Shown: positions 44,434 to 52,917, counted from the first letter of the stretch. The stretch is DNA of 64,000 nucleotides from Pseudoalteromonas piscicida (GCF_002744175.1 NZ_NKHF01000089.1:54782-118781); one strand, 5' to 3'. Numbers and translations are program-made. The notes: generated from the letters alone by a model not told the origin.

Positions 44434-45521
44434 AAGTCTTGCATATTGAGGCCGGCCGTCACTTATACGGAGGGGCACAACAGGTTGTCTATTTAACCCA
44501 GGCTTTGCAGCGCAAAGGGGTGGAGAACATTATTGTGTGTCCACCGAGCAGTGAAATGATTGCAGCAATAGACAGCCAAATTATTGTACATCCTGTGAAG
44601 ATGGCAGGGGATCTTGATATGATGCAGTGCTTGCGCTTACGCAAGGTGATCGCCGAGCACCAGCCGGATTGTGTGCATATCCATAGCCGTCGAGGAGTTG
44701 ATACTTGGGGGTTAATTGCAGCGAAGTCGCTTAATATTCCCGTTATTTTATCGAGACGAGTCGATAATCCAGAACCACGTTGGTGGTCAAAAATAAAATA
44801 CCCGACTTTTGACAAGGTTATTGCGATCTCTGAGGGGATCCGCCAAGTGCTATTGTCACAAGGGGTTGCTCCAGAGCAAGTACAGCTTGTTCATAGCGCC
44901 GTTGATACAGTACGTTTTGCGCCAAACAAAGCAGATCGTCAGTGGTTATTAGAGGAGTTTGACCTGCCACAAAATGCGCTGATAGTCGCAAATTTTGCGC
45001 AGCTTATTGAACGCAAAGGGCAAGCCGTGATCATGCGAGCGGCTAAGCAGCTGGTGAGCGAGCATCCTAACTTGCGGGTATTATTGTTTGGTCGAGGGCC
45101 TAAATTGCAACAGTACCAGACCCGTATAGACGAGCTGGGGCTACAAAAAATTGTTCAGCTTGTGGGATTTCGACAAGATGTAGCACGTATTTTACCTGCG
45201 GTCGATATTGTTGCGCATCCTGCAGCAACAGAAGGCTTGGGAGTGGCACTACTACAAAGTAGCGCATCTGGTATACCGGTAGTTGGATTTGCAGCAGGCG
45301 GTATCCCTGAAGCCATAAAGCACAGTGAAACCGGCTTGTTGAGCCAAGTTGGTGATGAAGCGCAATTTACCAGCGATCTGAATATATTGCTGCATAACCC
45401 TAGCTTGCGAGAAGAGATGGGAAAAGCAGGGCGAGCTAAAATGCTCAATAAATTTGCTATTGAGGTGATGGCCGCAGGCAATTTATCTGTGTATCGCAAG
45501 GTATTATACCAATTGAATTAA
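44430..45521 (+). CDS. Glycosyltransferase family 4
   Basis: The start at 44430 overlaps the preceding stop (ATGA) and gives 363 residues starting MKVLHIEAGRHLYGGAQQVVYL. The GT-B glycosyltransferase has the donor site NFAQLIERKGQAVIMRAAKQL and VDIVAHPAATEGLGVALLQSSASGIPVVGFAAGGIPEAI (E-x7-E type). It probably adds a hexose to the lipopolysaccharide core after heptose. The last few codons (IPIN-type end YQLN) fall in a MITE-like element starting at 45506, so the original C-terminus may have been replaced. Confidence 0.87.
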   Translation: MKVLHIEAGRHLYGGAQQVVYLTQALQRKGVENIIVCPPSSEMIAAIDSQIIVHPVKMAGDLDMMQCLRLRKVIAEHQPDCVHIHSRRGVDTWGLIAAKSLNIPVILSRRVDNPEPRWWSKIKYPTFDKVIAISEGIRQVLLSQGVAPEQVQLVHSAVDTVRFAPNKADRQWLLEEFDLPQNALIVANFAQLIERKGQAVIMRAAKQLVSEHPNLRVLLFGRGPKLQQYQTRIDELGLQKIVQLVGFRQDVARILPAVDIVAHPAATEGLGVALLQSSASGIPVVGFAAGGIPEAIKHSETGLLSQVGDEAQFTSDLNILLHNPSLREEMGKAGRAKMLNKFAIEVMAAGNLSVYRKVLYQLN

Positions 45522-45666
45522 TTCTCTGATCAATTTGAAGGATGAAATAGCATATTAGCGTCGTTAAAAATTTCTCATTGAGAACGACTAAATAGCAAAA
45601 TTTTTGCCTAGCTACTAAAGCTATTTCTCCGCTTCAAATAGCCCATTTATTTAATGCATTTGGTAT
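45506..45666. mobile_element. MITE-like palindromic element with imperfect terminal inverted repeats
   Basis: The 161-bp unit begins ATACCAATTGAATTAA and ends TTAATGCATTTGGTAT, inverted repeats with 13 of 16 matches. Inside, ATTTGAAGGATGAAATAGC pairs with GCTATTTCTCCGCTTCAAAT. GTCGTT and AACGAC form an inner arm. The whole element can fold into one long hairpin. It holds the stop codon of the glycosyltransferase and no gene. Elements of this style are common in Alteromonadales. Confidence 0.75.
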
Positions 45667-45712
45667 TACAGCTAAAAAGTAAGTCGGCCACCTATCATTT
45701 TACGAAGTGAGG

Positions 45713-46612
45713 CTATTCTTCAGGAAGACCAATGTGCGCGTAGCCACCTCTATAGTCGAGCGTGATTAGAAAGTGCTTGAGGACATCATAACCAATCGCG
45801 CCTTGTACCCTTTTCCCTTTAATTCGGCTTCCTGTGGTTTTATGCTGAGACACCAAGTGGGTTCGTTGACCTTCTTCTGGAATACTAATAAGCACATTTT
45901 CTAGCTCAAATGGACCAAACTTAATCCAAGGGACCCTAAAATCCTCTGATACGGCACTTGAATTGGCTCCGGTGCTAATAACTGAGTTTCGCTCTAAAGT
46001 GTCTAGCCACCCCATACTTTTTGCTACGTTGCGCTCGATAACAATCCCGCCATTATTACCCGTATCAAGCAACAGCCAAATCGATTTGTCCTCTTTTAAA
46101 GAGATTTCTACAATAGGCATTCCTGAGCCTCTTTGTTTAATCAGTTTAATGTTCTTAAGCTTATTTAAGTTAATAGATTCATGATCAATAATGCGCATTT
46201 TGCTGTTGGGATAGTCAAGTTGTATCACGAAGTGTTCGAAAAAGGGTCTGCCAAACAAGGCCGCATTCGTGTGCTCGCCTAGGTTAAGTTCTGCAACTTT
46301 ATCTAACTTCATATCGACACCAAACAAGTTAACAGGAACATTGTTATAAGTTGCTCTAGTTTCAGTACTATATATTCCCTGAACCTCAATTCTTCCGCTT
46401 TTTGTTAGGCTAAGATTATTTTTGCTTAAGAATCGCCTATTAATTGCGTTGATTTGAGACCCTGTATCCAGAATGATATTACTGTGTATATTGGCGACTG
46501 TAGCTGGTACTTTGATATGGCCGTTCTCGAGATTAAAATCAATCCAAGGCGTTATTCCAGCTATTACTTGAGAGCAAAAGAGCCCTGCAAAGATTGAAAT
46601 TATAAGTTTCAA
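45713..46612 (-). CDS. Secreted retropepsin-like aspartyl protease
   Basis: The 299-residue protein has a signal peptide (MKLIISIFAGLFCSQVIA) and two pepsin-type active-site motifs: ILDTGSQINAINRRFL near residue 48 and LLLDTGNNGGIVIERNV near 180. GAIGYDVLKHFLITLDYRGGYAHIG lies near the end. Two DTG motifs in one chain mean a pseudo-dimeric fold, so it does not need to dimerise. It should act in the periplasm. No substrate is indicated by neighbours. The downstream end lies 47 bases from a MITE-like element. Confidence 0.82.
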   Translation of the reverse strand: MKLIISIFAGLFCSQVIAGITPWIDFNLENGHIKVPATVANIHSNIILDTGSQINAINRRFLSKNNLSLTKSGRIEVQGIYSTETRATYNNVPVNLFGVDMKLDKVAELNLGEHTNAALFGRPFFEHFVIQLDYPNSKMRIIDHESINLNKLKNIKLIKQRGSGMPIVEISLKEDKSIWLLLDTGNNGGIVIERNVAKSMGWLDTLERNSVISTGANSSAVSEDFRVPWIKFGPFELENVLISIPEEGQRTHLVSQHKTTGSRIKGKRVQGAIGYDVLKHFLITLDYRGGYAHIGLPEE

Positions 46613-46844
46613 ACTAAATCCTTGTTAGGTGTTAATAATGATTAAGGTTTTTTATTTTGTACCTAATTTAATCGTTAATCAAAGAAAAATTAACAACTTC
46701 CCGTTTAATAAGTATGCACTAACAAGCAAAATGCTGCAGATATGGAGCCTGCTTTAAATGGTTTTCTCGCTACGGTTGGCTAAAAGTGAACTAGATGGCT
46801 CATTGGTTCGTTTAATTATTGTCCAATTAAATGAGGAGCGCGCT

Positions 46845-47144
46845 ATGCTTGCTGCCACACTTAAAGAAAAAATTGCAACTAAAGAACTACACGCCATCGT
46901 ACTGAGCTATGCTGATTCAAACCATTATTTGGCGGGGGGTCAGGATATGGAAGGTAATTTACATATTCTGATGCATGCTGAAGGTAAATTAACCCCGTTC
47001 AACTCGCTGCGAGAGGCAGAAACAAAACTGGCGGAGCTTGGCGCAACGCAAGCTTATCTTAGAGTAGAGTCTGCATATGATGAGTGTGGCCCCATTCATT
47101 CGCAGAGCAATGGCGTTGATACAATGGAAATAAGAAACCTCTAG
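46845..47144 (+). CDS. Small protein, DUF6482-like
   Basis: I start at the ATG at 46845 because GAGGAGCGCGCT precedes it, giving 99 residues; the in-frame ATG at 46758 would add 29 residues with no ribosome-binding site. The sequence LHAIVLSYADSNHYLAGGQDMEGNLHILMHAEGKLTPFNSLREAETKLAELGATQAYLRVESAYDE looks like a small alpha/beta protein of the DUF6482 kind found in marine gammaproteobacteria. Function unknown. It ends next to a hairpin shared with the convergent gene. Confidence 0.7.
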   Translation: MLAATLKEKIATKELHAIVLSYADSNHYLAGGQDMEGNLHILMHAEGKLTPFNSLREAETKLAELGATQAYLRVESAYDECGPIHSQSNGVDTMEIRNL

Positions 47145-47162
47145 CACATTTGCCAGACAGAA

Positions 47163-47187
47163 AAGCGGCGCCGGCTAAGCGCCGCTT
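47163..47187. terminator. Shared terminator hairpin between convergent genes
   Basis: AAGCGGCGC pairs with GCGCCGCTT around a seven-base loop. A T-run follows in the minus direction (TTTT), so it mainly ends the PKD-lipoprotein transcript, and it may also stop the small plus-strand gene. Confidence 0.75.
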
Positions 47188-47193
47188 CCAGTA

Positions 47194-48837
47194 TTACTGA
47201 ACGACAAATGTAATACGTTTATGTCCCGAGTAAGGGGCTATGTTATCGCTCGCGTAAACCAATACCTGATAAGTACCTGCGGCAGTTAAAGGCAATGTGG
47301 CAGTGTTACTAGTTTCAGTTCCGACAGGGGCGATTGTACCATTTGGCATTATCACCAGCCATGTGAAGGTAATGGGGTTAGCTTCTTTGTCATAAGCGTT
47401 CGCTTTAAGGGTTAAGCGGTTGCCTTTGATTTTACTCCCATCTACTTCTACGTTGGTAATGATTGGCGCGTAGTTTGCCGGATCTTCGACTTTTATGGCG
47501 ACAAACCGGCTGGTGGTATTTTCTCCATCGCTGGCATCGGCTTGTACAATATAGAGGCCGGCGACATCAAAGCGGGTGCTAGCGCGATTATTGGCTTCAG
47601 TAACAATGGTTGCTTGGCTAGCGGCAGGTTTATTTAGCCACTTCCAGTGTAGCTCTACTTGTGCGCCTTCTGGATCTTGGACCTCGGCGATGAATTCTTG
47701 CTCTGTAAGGGTAAAAGTGTTGAGCAGCGGACCTGGCACTATGTTAAGTACCGGCGGCGCATTTCGGTCACCGTAAAATAGACTCGTAACTTTACCTGTT
47801 TGCGCCGGTTTCTCTGAGACCGTAATCGTTTTTACCACCGACGCTGTTCGGTCGCTATTTCTATCTTTTAGCGTAAAGCGAACCTTGTATTCACCAGCGA
47901 CATCAGGGATAAAGAAGGAGATATATGCCATAGATTGGGGTAGTTTTACCTTACTGCCAGCAGGAATACTGTCGAAGCTAAACATTGGGGTCGCAAAGTT
48001 GTATTGCATGCTGGCTTCAGCATTTAGGGTAATAAAGTCGTTCACTTCAGCAGTTTCAGGTGCATCAAGCAATGCTTTTAGCTCTGGCCTGTCGTCATAG
48101 ACTTCTATTTGCTTGGTAACTGTCTCTGAGTAGTCTTTACCATCGTGTACCGTTAAGCTAATCGTAAACGTGCCATAGTCTCTGCCTTCAAAAATAGCAG
48201 ATTGTCCTTCTGGATTGTTGAGACGGAAGTCTAACGCATTGTTCGCGCTTGTCACTTGCCACTTATAATAAAGGCGGTCGCCATCGGGATCTGAGCTGTC
48301 TTTGGCGCTCAGTGTTACCTGCTCATTTTTAACTACTCTTTCCTTAAAGGGCGTGATAACTGCTGTTGGGGCATGATTTGTTGGTTCAATTGGTTTATCT
48401 GAAACGTTGACCGACGCTAGCGCGACAGATTCTTTTGAACCGGATTTAATCAGCAGTTGAACTTGATAAGTACCAGCTACATCGGCAACAAAATCGCTCA
48501 TTAGTCTGCTGTTATTTGTTATTTTGGCCTCGCTATGACTTGGTTTGTCAATAATCGACCAATTTATACTTGAATTAGCAGACACAATGCTACTTGTTCC
48601 TATCAACCTGACCGTAGAGCCTGTATAGACCGATTTGATGGGGTCGATTTTAGCGGCAATGGCTACATTATCTGTCGTTGAGTTATCGGAGTCAGTTTCA
48701 CTATCTGTGGTTGTGTCTTTCTCGTTATCGCTGACGTTACTGTTTTCTACCTGTGGTGTAGTTGAACTCCCTGAACCACCACACGCCGTTAGCGTTGCTC
48801 CAAGAAATAAAGCCAATAATATTAATCGTTTGTTCAT
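47194..48837 (-). CDS. PKD-repeat surface lipoprotein
   Basis: The 547-residue protein has a lipobox (ALFLGATLTACGGSG) followed by a Ser/Thr/Asp-rich linker (about 22-60). About four Ig-like PKD/cadherin-type repeats follow, seen as SSDPDGDRLYYKWQVTS, NNPEGQSAIFEGRDYGTFTISLTVHDGKD, QDPEGAQVELHWKWLNKP and AYDKEANPITFTWLVIMP, each ending in a GTY-type strand. It should sit on the outer membrane as an adhesion or polysaccharide-binding scaffold; no catalytic domain is seen. It lies just upstream of glmR on the other strand, 146 bases away. Confidence 0.8.
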   Translation of the reverse strand: MNKRLILLALFLGATLTACGGSGSSTTPQVENSNVSDNEKDTTTDSETDSDNSTTDNVAIAAKIDPIKSVYTGSTVRLIGTSSIVSANSSINWSIIDKPSHSEAKITNNSRLMSDFVADVAGTYQVQLLIKSGSKESVALASVNVSDKPIEPTNHAPTAVITPFKERVVKNEQVTLSAKDSSDPDGDRLYYKWQVTSANNALDFRLNNPEGQSAIFEGRDYGTFTISLTVHDGKDYSETVTKQIEVYDDRPELKALLDAPETAEVNDFITLNAEASMQYNFATPMFSFDSIPAGSKVKLPQSMAYISFFIPDVAGEYKVRFTLKDRNSDRTASVVKTITVSEKPAQTGKVTSLFYGDRNAPPVLNIVPGPLLNTFTLTEQEFIAEVQDPEGAQVELHWKWLNKPAASQATIVTEANNRASTRFDVAGLYIVQADASDGENTTSRFVAIKVEDPANYAPIITNVEVDGSKIKGNRLTLKANAYDKEANPITFTWLVIMPNGTIAPVGTETSNTATLPLTAAGTYQVLVYASDNIAPYSGHKRITFVVQ

Positions 48838-48926
48838 ATAAATGTCCCTTTATTATATCCAGTGAGACAAAATACCTGCTTTAGAATATTTAATCTAGTT
48901 AAAATTTGCTCTGCACAAAAATTAGC

Positions 48927-48956
48927 TTGTCCAAATATAAAAGTTTCGATTATAAT
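48927..48956 (+). promoter_or_regulatory. Promoter of glmR-glmS
   Basis: TTGTCC at 48927-48932 and a perfect TATAAT at 48951-48956 are separated by 18 bases. The predicted transcript starts about 20 bases before the glmR ATG. Half-operators overlap the -10 box. Confidence 0.7.
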
Positions 48957-48981
48957 CGCACTAAATTTCGAAACGAAACTT
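48941..48981. promoter_or_regulatory. GlmR operator (CGAAA-type inverted repeats)
   Basis: AAGTTTCG at 48941 is inverted as CGAAACTT at 48974, and TTTCGAAACGAAA at 48966-48978 is itself a 5-3-5 palindrome. Repeats of TTTCG are typical of DeoR/AgaR-family sites. They cover the -10 box and the start of the transcript, so GlmR should repress its own operon including glmS. Confidence 0.7.
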
Positions 48982-48983
48982 GT

Positions 48984-49769
48984 ATGATGACTAAACGAAA
49001 TACTCAACAGCGCAGGCATACCATTCTTTCATGGGTAAATGAATATGGTGAAGTTAGCGTAGAATCGCTCGCCGCTGAGTTTGAAACATCAGAAGTTACG
49101 ATTCGTAAGGATTTAACGGCATTAGAAAAAAGTGGCCTATTACTGCGCCGTTACGGTGGTGCGATTGCCCTTCCTAAAGAGATCACCGCATCAGGAAAAG
49201 ACGAGCAAGACTCGGCGCGTAAAACGGCCATTGCGAAAGCGGCCGCTGAGCTGATTAAGGATCACAACCGCATCATAATTGATAGCGGCAGAACCACTGA
49301 AACCTTGATTCCTGAGCTGATACAAAAGCGCGGACTTGTAGTGATGACCAACGCGATGAACATTGCTAATCGCTTGTTATCACTAGAAAATGAGCCTACT
49401 TTATTGATGACCGGTGGAACATGGGATCCACATTCTGAGTCATTTCAAGGACAAGTAGCGGAACAAGTGCTGCAATCCTATGACTTTGACCAACTTTTTA
49501 TTGGTGCCGATGGCATTGATGTAGAACGCGGCACAACCACCTTTAATGAGTTGATTGGATTGAGCCGTGTGATGGCCAAGTCAGCCCGTGAAGTAATTGT
49601 AATGGTCGAATCCGAAAAGGTTGGCCGTAAAATTCCAAATTTAGAAATACCCTGGGCACAGATCACCACTTTGATCACCGACAACAACTTGGCTGATGAC
49701 CTCCGCCAAGCGATCGAAGCGCGTGGCATACATCTTATCTGTGCTGAACTACACACAACGTGCAAATAA
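48984..49769 (+). CDS. glmR: DeoR-family regulator of glmS (GlmR-like)
   Basis: The 261-residue protein has a DeoR helix-turn-helix (about 5-60: RRHTILSWVNEYGEVSVESLAAEFETSEVTIRKDLTALEKSGLLLRRYGGA) and a sugar-phosphate-sensing DeoRC domain (about 75-235: RIIIDSGRTTETLIPEL, LLMTGGTWDPHSESFQG, FDQLFIGADGID). It should respond to amino-sugar phosphates and control glmS, 10 bases downstream. A CGAAA-type operator overlaps its promoter. The same regulator-glmS pair occurs in Shewanella and other Alteromonadales. I start at 48984 because upstream codons lack a start other than a TTG inside the promoter; 48987 is an equal alternative. Confidence 0.87.
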   Translation: MMTKRNTQQRRHTILSWVNEYGEVSVESLAAEFETSEVTIRKDLTALEKSGLLLRRYGGAIALPKEITASGKDEQDSARKTAIAKAAAELIKDHNRIIIDSGRTTETLIPELIQKRGLVVMTNAMNIANRLLSLENEPTLLMTGGTWDPHSESFQGQVAEQVLQSYDFDQLFIGADGIDVERGTTTFNELIGLSRVMAKSAREVIVMVESEKVGRKIPNLEIPWAQITTLITDNNLADDLRQAIEARGIHLICAELHTTCK

Positions 49770-49779
49770 TGGAGAGATT

Positions 49780-51599
49780 ATGTGTGGAATCGTAGGCGCT
49801 GTTGCTGAGCGTCCAGTAAACAAAATTCTTATCGAAGGCCTAAAACGCCTTGAATACCGTGGTTATGACTCTGCGGGTGTGGCACTTTGCGAAGGTGGCA
49901 CACTCAACAGCGTGAAAGCCGTAGGTAAAGTGGTAAACCTAGAAGCTGCGCTTGAAAATGCAGAAGTAAAAGGCACAACCGGTATCGCACATACTCGCTG
50001 GGCTACCCACGGCGGCGTAACCGAAGCCAACGCGCACCCGCATATTTCTAACAGCGAAATTGCGCTAGTGCACAACGGCATTATTGAAAACCACGAAGGC
50101 TTGCGCAGCGCATTAAAAGAAGACGGCTACGAATTTTTATCTGACACCGACACTGAAGTGATGGTGCACCTGATCCATCAACTTAGACAACAACACACCA
50201 CGTTACTCGCTGCCGTGCAAGCTGCGGTTAAACAGCTTGAAGGTGCATACGGTACAGTGTTGTTTGATAAAGCCAACCAAGGTGAAATCATTGTGGCACG
50301 CTCAGGTAGCCCACTGGTAATTGGCCTTGGTCTAGGTGAAAACTTTATCGCTTCTGATCAGCTCGCATTATTACCTGTAACGCGCAGCTTTATCTTCCTA
50401 GAAGAGGGGGATGTAGCACGTATTACTGGTGAAACGGTTGAAATCTTCGACATCAATGGTAATCCAGTAGAGCGTGAAGTGGTAGAGTCTAACATCACTC
50501 AAGATGCGTCGGGCAAAGGTGAATACCGCCACTACATGCTAAAAGAAATCTACGAGCAGCCAATGGCCGTACGTAACACACTTGAAGGCCGTTTAGATAA
50601 CGATCGCGTGAGTATCGATGCATTTGGCGACAAAGCGAACGAAATTTTTAAAGATGTAAAACACGTACAGATCATCGCGTGTGGTACGTCTTACCACTCA
50701 GGCATGGTAGCACGCTACTGGTTAGAGCAATTTGCAGGCGTAAGCTGTAACGTTGAAATCGCTTCAGAATTCCGTTATCGCGACTCATTTGTTCACGAAA
50801 ACAGCCTACTGGTGACCATTTCACAATCAGGTGAAACCGCAGACACGCTCGCAGCACTGCGTTTGGCCAAAGAGCAAGGCTATATGGCGTCAATGACTAT
50901 CTGTAACGTACCTGGCTCATCGCTAGTACGCGAATCAGATCTTGCCTTTATGACCAAAGCTGGCGCTGAAATTGGCGTGGCATCAACCAAAGCATTTACA
51001 ACTCAATTAGTTGGCTTACTGATGCTAACTGCGTCAATCGCGCAGGAAAAAGGCCGTGACCAAAGCGCAATCGTCAACGCCATCAAAACCCTGCCAACCA
51101 AGCTAGAAGAAACCCTAAGCATGGCTGACGGCATTGAGCTACTTGCAGAAGAATTGCCGACAAACATCACTCGCTATTCCTAGGCCGCGGCTCACAATAC
51201 CCAATCGCAATGGAAGGTGCACTTAAGCTTAAAGAGATCTCTTACATCCACGCCGAAGCTTATGCGGCAGGCGAGCTAAAACACGGCCCGCTAGCACTTA
51301 TCGACGCAGACATGCCAATCATCGTCGTTGCACCAAACAACGAACTGCTTGAAAAGCTAAAATCAAACGTTGAAGAAGTACGCGCACGCGGCGGTATCAT
51401 CTATGTATTTGCAGACAAAGACTCAAACTTTGCCTCAGACGACACCATGCGAGTAATGAACGTCAACCACGTAGAAAACATCATCGCCCCAGTGGTTTAC
51501 ACCATCCCGCTACAGCTACTTTCGTACTATGTAGCCGTGATTAAAGGCACCGATGTTGACCAACCGAGAAACCTCGCAAAGAGTGTAACGGTAGAATAA
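49780..51599 (+). pseudogene. glmS: Glucosamine-6-phosphate synthase with a frameshift near 51165
   Basis: GlmS makes glucosamine-6-phosphate from fructose-6-phosphate and glutamine. The start MCGIVGAVAERPVNKILIEGL gives the catalytic Cys2, followed by the glutaminase domain and two SIS domains (IIACGTSYHSGMVARYWLEQ, SQSGETADTLAAL). The frame stops at 51183 after ELLAEELPTNITRYS. In the next frame the protein continues as DKHHSLFLGRGSQYPIAMEGALKLKEISYIHAEAYAAGELKHGPLA to the normal end NLAKSVTVE at 51599. One missing base around 51160-51168 explains it: with it the product is about 606 residues, the usual length. A base-calling error is the simplest explanation because the gene is normally essential; a true mutation or second copy remains possible. 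Confidence 0.93.
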
Positions 51600-51600
51600 G

Positions 51601-51626
51601 AAAAGGCGCGCAAGCGCCTTTTTTTT
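51601..51626 (+). terminator. Terminator of glmS
   Basis: AAAAGGCGC / GCGCCTTTT with a GCAA loop and eight T. The last T is also the first base of the Tn7-like end, so the transposon has inserted inside the terminator T-run. Confidence 0.92.
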
Positions 51627-51658
51627 GTGGGTGAACAATAAAGTTTCACCCTAAACTT
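51626..51658 (+). mobile_element. Tn7-like transposon right end at attTn7
   Basis: TGTGGGTGAACAATAAAGTT begins 27 bases after the glmS stop and closely matches the Tn7 end TGTGGGCGGACAATAAAGTC. The position is that used by TnsD-guided Tn7 insertion, and the preceding five bases (TTTTT) would be the target duplication. Only one clear TnsB-type site is readable here; the further ones expected inside the end are degenerate. Confidence 0.82.
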
Positions 51659-51764
51659 GATTTAATGTTATTTTTTATATGTTGGAGCTGTGTCCATTAG
51701 GTACAATGTATTGACTGGTTAATTATTAGACATTAGACTTCGTTTACTATCTGGAGGGTATAAA

Positions 51765-51953
51765 ATGAAAGCACTTATGGGCAACATAGCGAAACAGATT
51801 CGCAAGGATACTAAAGGCCGAATTGAGCTTCAGAAGTTTGTTGGAAGTGGAGAAGATTCTAGGATCATCAAACTGTCTAATGGCAAATCTTATGTAATAA
51901 CGAGTGAAAAAAGAACCACTGAGGATGAGAAAGAGTCAGAAAACGCAGCATGA
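51765..51953 (+). CDS. Small protein, cargo of the Tn7-like element
   Basis: The 62-residue protein starts at 51765 with CTGGAGGG upstream. It is basic at the N-terminus (MKALMGNIAKQIRKDTKGRIELQKF), has a possible strand-turn-strand (SRIIKLSNGKSYVITSE) and an acidic tail (TTEDEKESENAA). No family recognised. It overlaps the next gene by four bases (ATGA), so the two are translationally coupled and likely act together. Confidence 0.7.
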   Translation: MKALMGNIAKQIRKDTKGRIELQKFVGSGEDSRIIKLSNGKSYVITSEKRTTEDEKESENAA

Positions 51954-52681
51954 ACATTGCTTTTCCCGCTTTCTTTTTGCTTGCTCTTATTCTCCCAGGT
52001 TTCATTTTTACTAGCGCTTACGAGCGCAAGGAAAATACATCCCTAGACAAGAAACCATTTGAAGCGTCTTCCGCAAGCAGCTTGTTTTGGGCTTTGTGTA
52101 TACAGGTTCCTTTCGCATTCTTTATTCATACTTTTTATAAAAGCATTGATTTCGATATCTGTATTAAACTACTGACAGGTGTAAAGCTTGCTCAAAGTGA
52201 TATTGATTCTTTGCAACCTGATGTTGGCCATATTGGGGTGTATTTCTTAGTTTTGTATTTTTCATCATGGCTCTGCGGTAAGTTGGCGCAAATAATAGTC
52301 TTTAAATGCAACCCGTATAAATCATCATTACTTTCATTTGATACTCCTTGGTACTACGAATTAAAAGGTAAGTTGTCATCTGAATCTTCAGCTCAAATAA
52401 TTAAAGTATCATGTTTATTAGACACAAAAGAGAGTTCCTATCTGTATTATGGATATCTAGATGATTTTTATCTGGATAGTGATGGGCAGCTAGATAGAAT
52501 CGTGTTGTTTGATGTATATCGAAGAAATATTAAAGATGACGATGATGGTTCAGGTTGTGAACGCTACTACCAAATAAAGGGTGAAAGATTAATTTTGAAA
52601 TATAGTCAGATCATCAACCTTAATTTAGAGTATCTATATATTTACGAAGAACCTGATAACTCGACGCTTTCTCATTCTTAA
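51950..52681 (+). CDS. Membrane protein, DUF6338-like, cargo of the Tn7-like element
   Basis: The 243-residue protein has three hydrophobic segments: FPAFFLLALILPGFIFTSAYE at the start, ASSLFWALCIQVPFAFFIHTF and GVYFLVLYFSSWLCGKLAQII. A soluble C-terminal domain of about 120 residues follows, with TPWYYELKGKLS, KVSCLLDTKESSYLYYGYLDDFYLDSDGQLDRIVLFDVYRR. The Ala-Phe-...-Pro-Gly-Phe membrane start and the TPWY-to-YGYL stretch resemble DUF6338 proteins, which are common near mobile elements. Function is unknown. It sits next to the transposon right end, where cargo is often defence-related. Confidence 0.68.
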   Translation: MNIAFPAFFLLALILPGFIFTSAYERKENTSLDKKPFEASSASSLFWALCIQVPFAFFIHTFYKSIDFDICIKLLTGVKLAQSDIDSLQPDVGHIGVYFLVLYFSSWLCGKLAQIIVFKCNPYKSSLLSFDTPWYYELKGKLSSESSAQIIKVSCLLDTKESSYLYYGYLDDFYLDSDGQLDRIVLFDVYRRNIKDDDDGSGCERYYQIKGERLILKYSQIINLNLEYLYIYEEPDNSTLSHS

Positions 52682-52741
52682 GTGGAAGCGTTCTGTGTAT
52701 TTACGCTATGCTGAAATTTCAATCAGTTATAGCGGTATATT

Positions 52742-52855
52742 ATGTCTAGGAAGATTGGCCATACTGAGGCCCAATATCGTAAATGGATTAAAGAGGGGCG
52801 CGGTACTGGCGAGTATCAGGATTACAAGGTCAATGCATTGTGTTTTATTTTTTGA
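52742..52855 (+). pseudogene. tnsA: Truncated tnsA remnant (Tn7-like transposase endonuclease)
   Basis: The frame reads MSRKIGHTEAQYRKWIKEGR then GTGEYQDYK before diverging and stopping. The block IKEGRG-x-G-x-x-x-DY is the N-terminus of TnsA (Tn7: RRIKEGRGQGHGKDYIPWL). About 28 codons are homologous; the rest of tnsA and all of tnsB-tnsE are absent. The direction, away from the glmS-proximal end, is that of tnsA in Tn7. This ties the end at 51626 to a Tn7-like transposon that has lost its transposition genes. Confidence 0.75.
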
Positions 52856-52917
52856 CATATGTTGGCCTAGCAGGGGAGTCATCAGTACTTGTGAGTAGAT
52901 TAAGTAGTAGCACGAGG

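Noticed and set aside
52695..52898. 67-codon frame overlapping the tnsA stub
   Set aside because: It is in another frame over sequence whose TnsA homology is in the frame starting at 52742.
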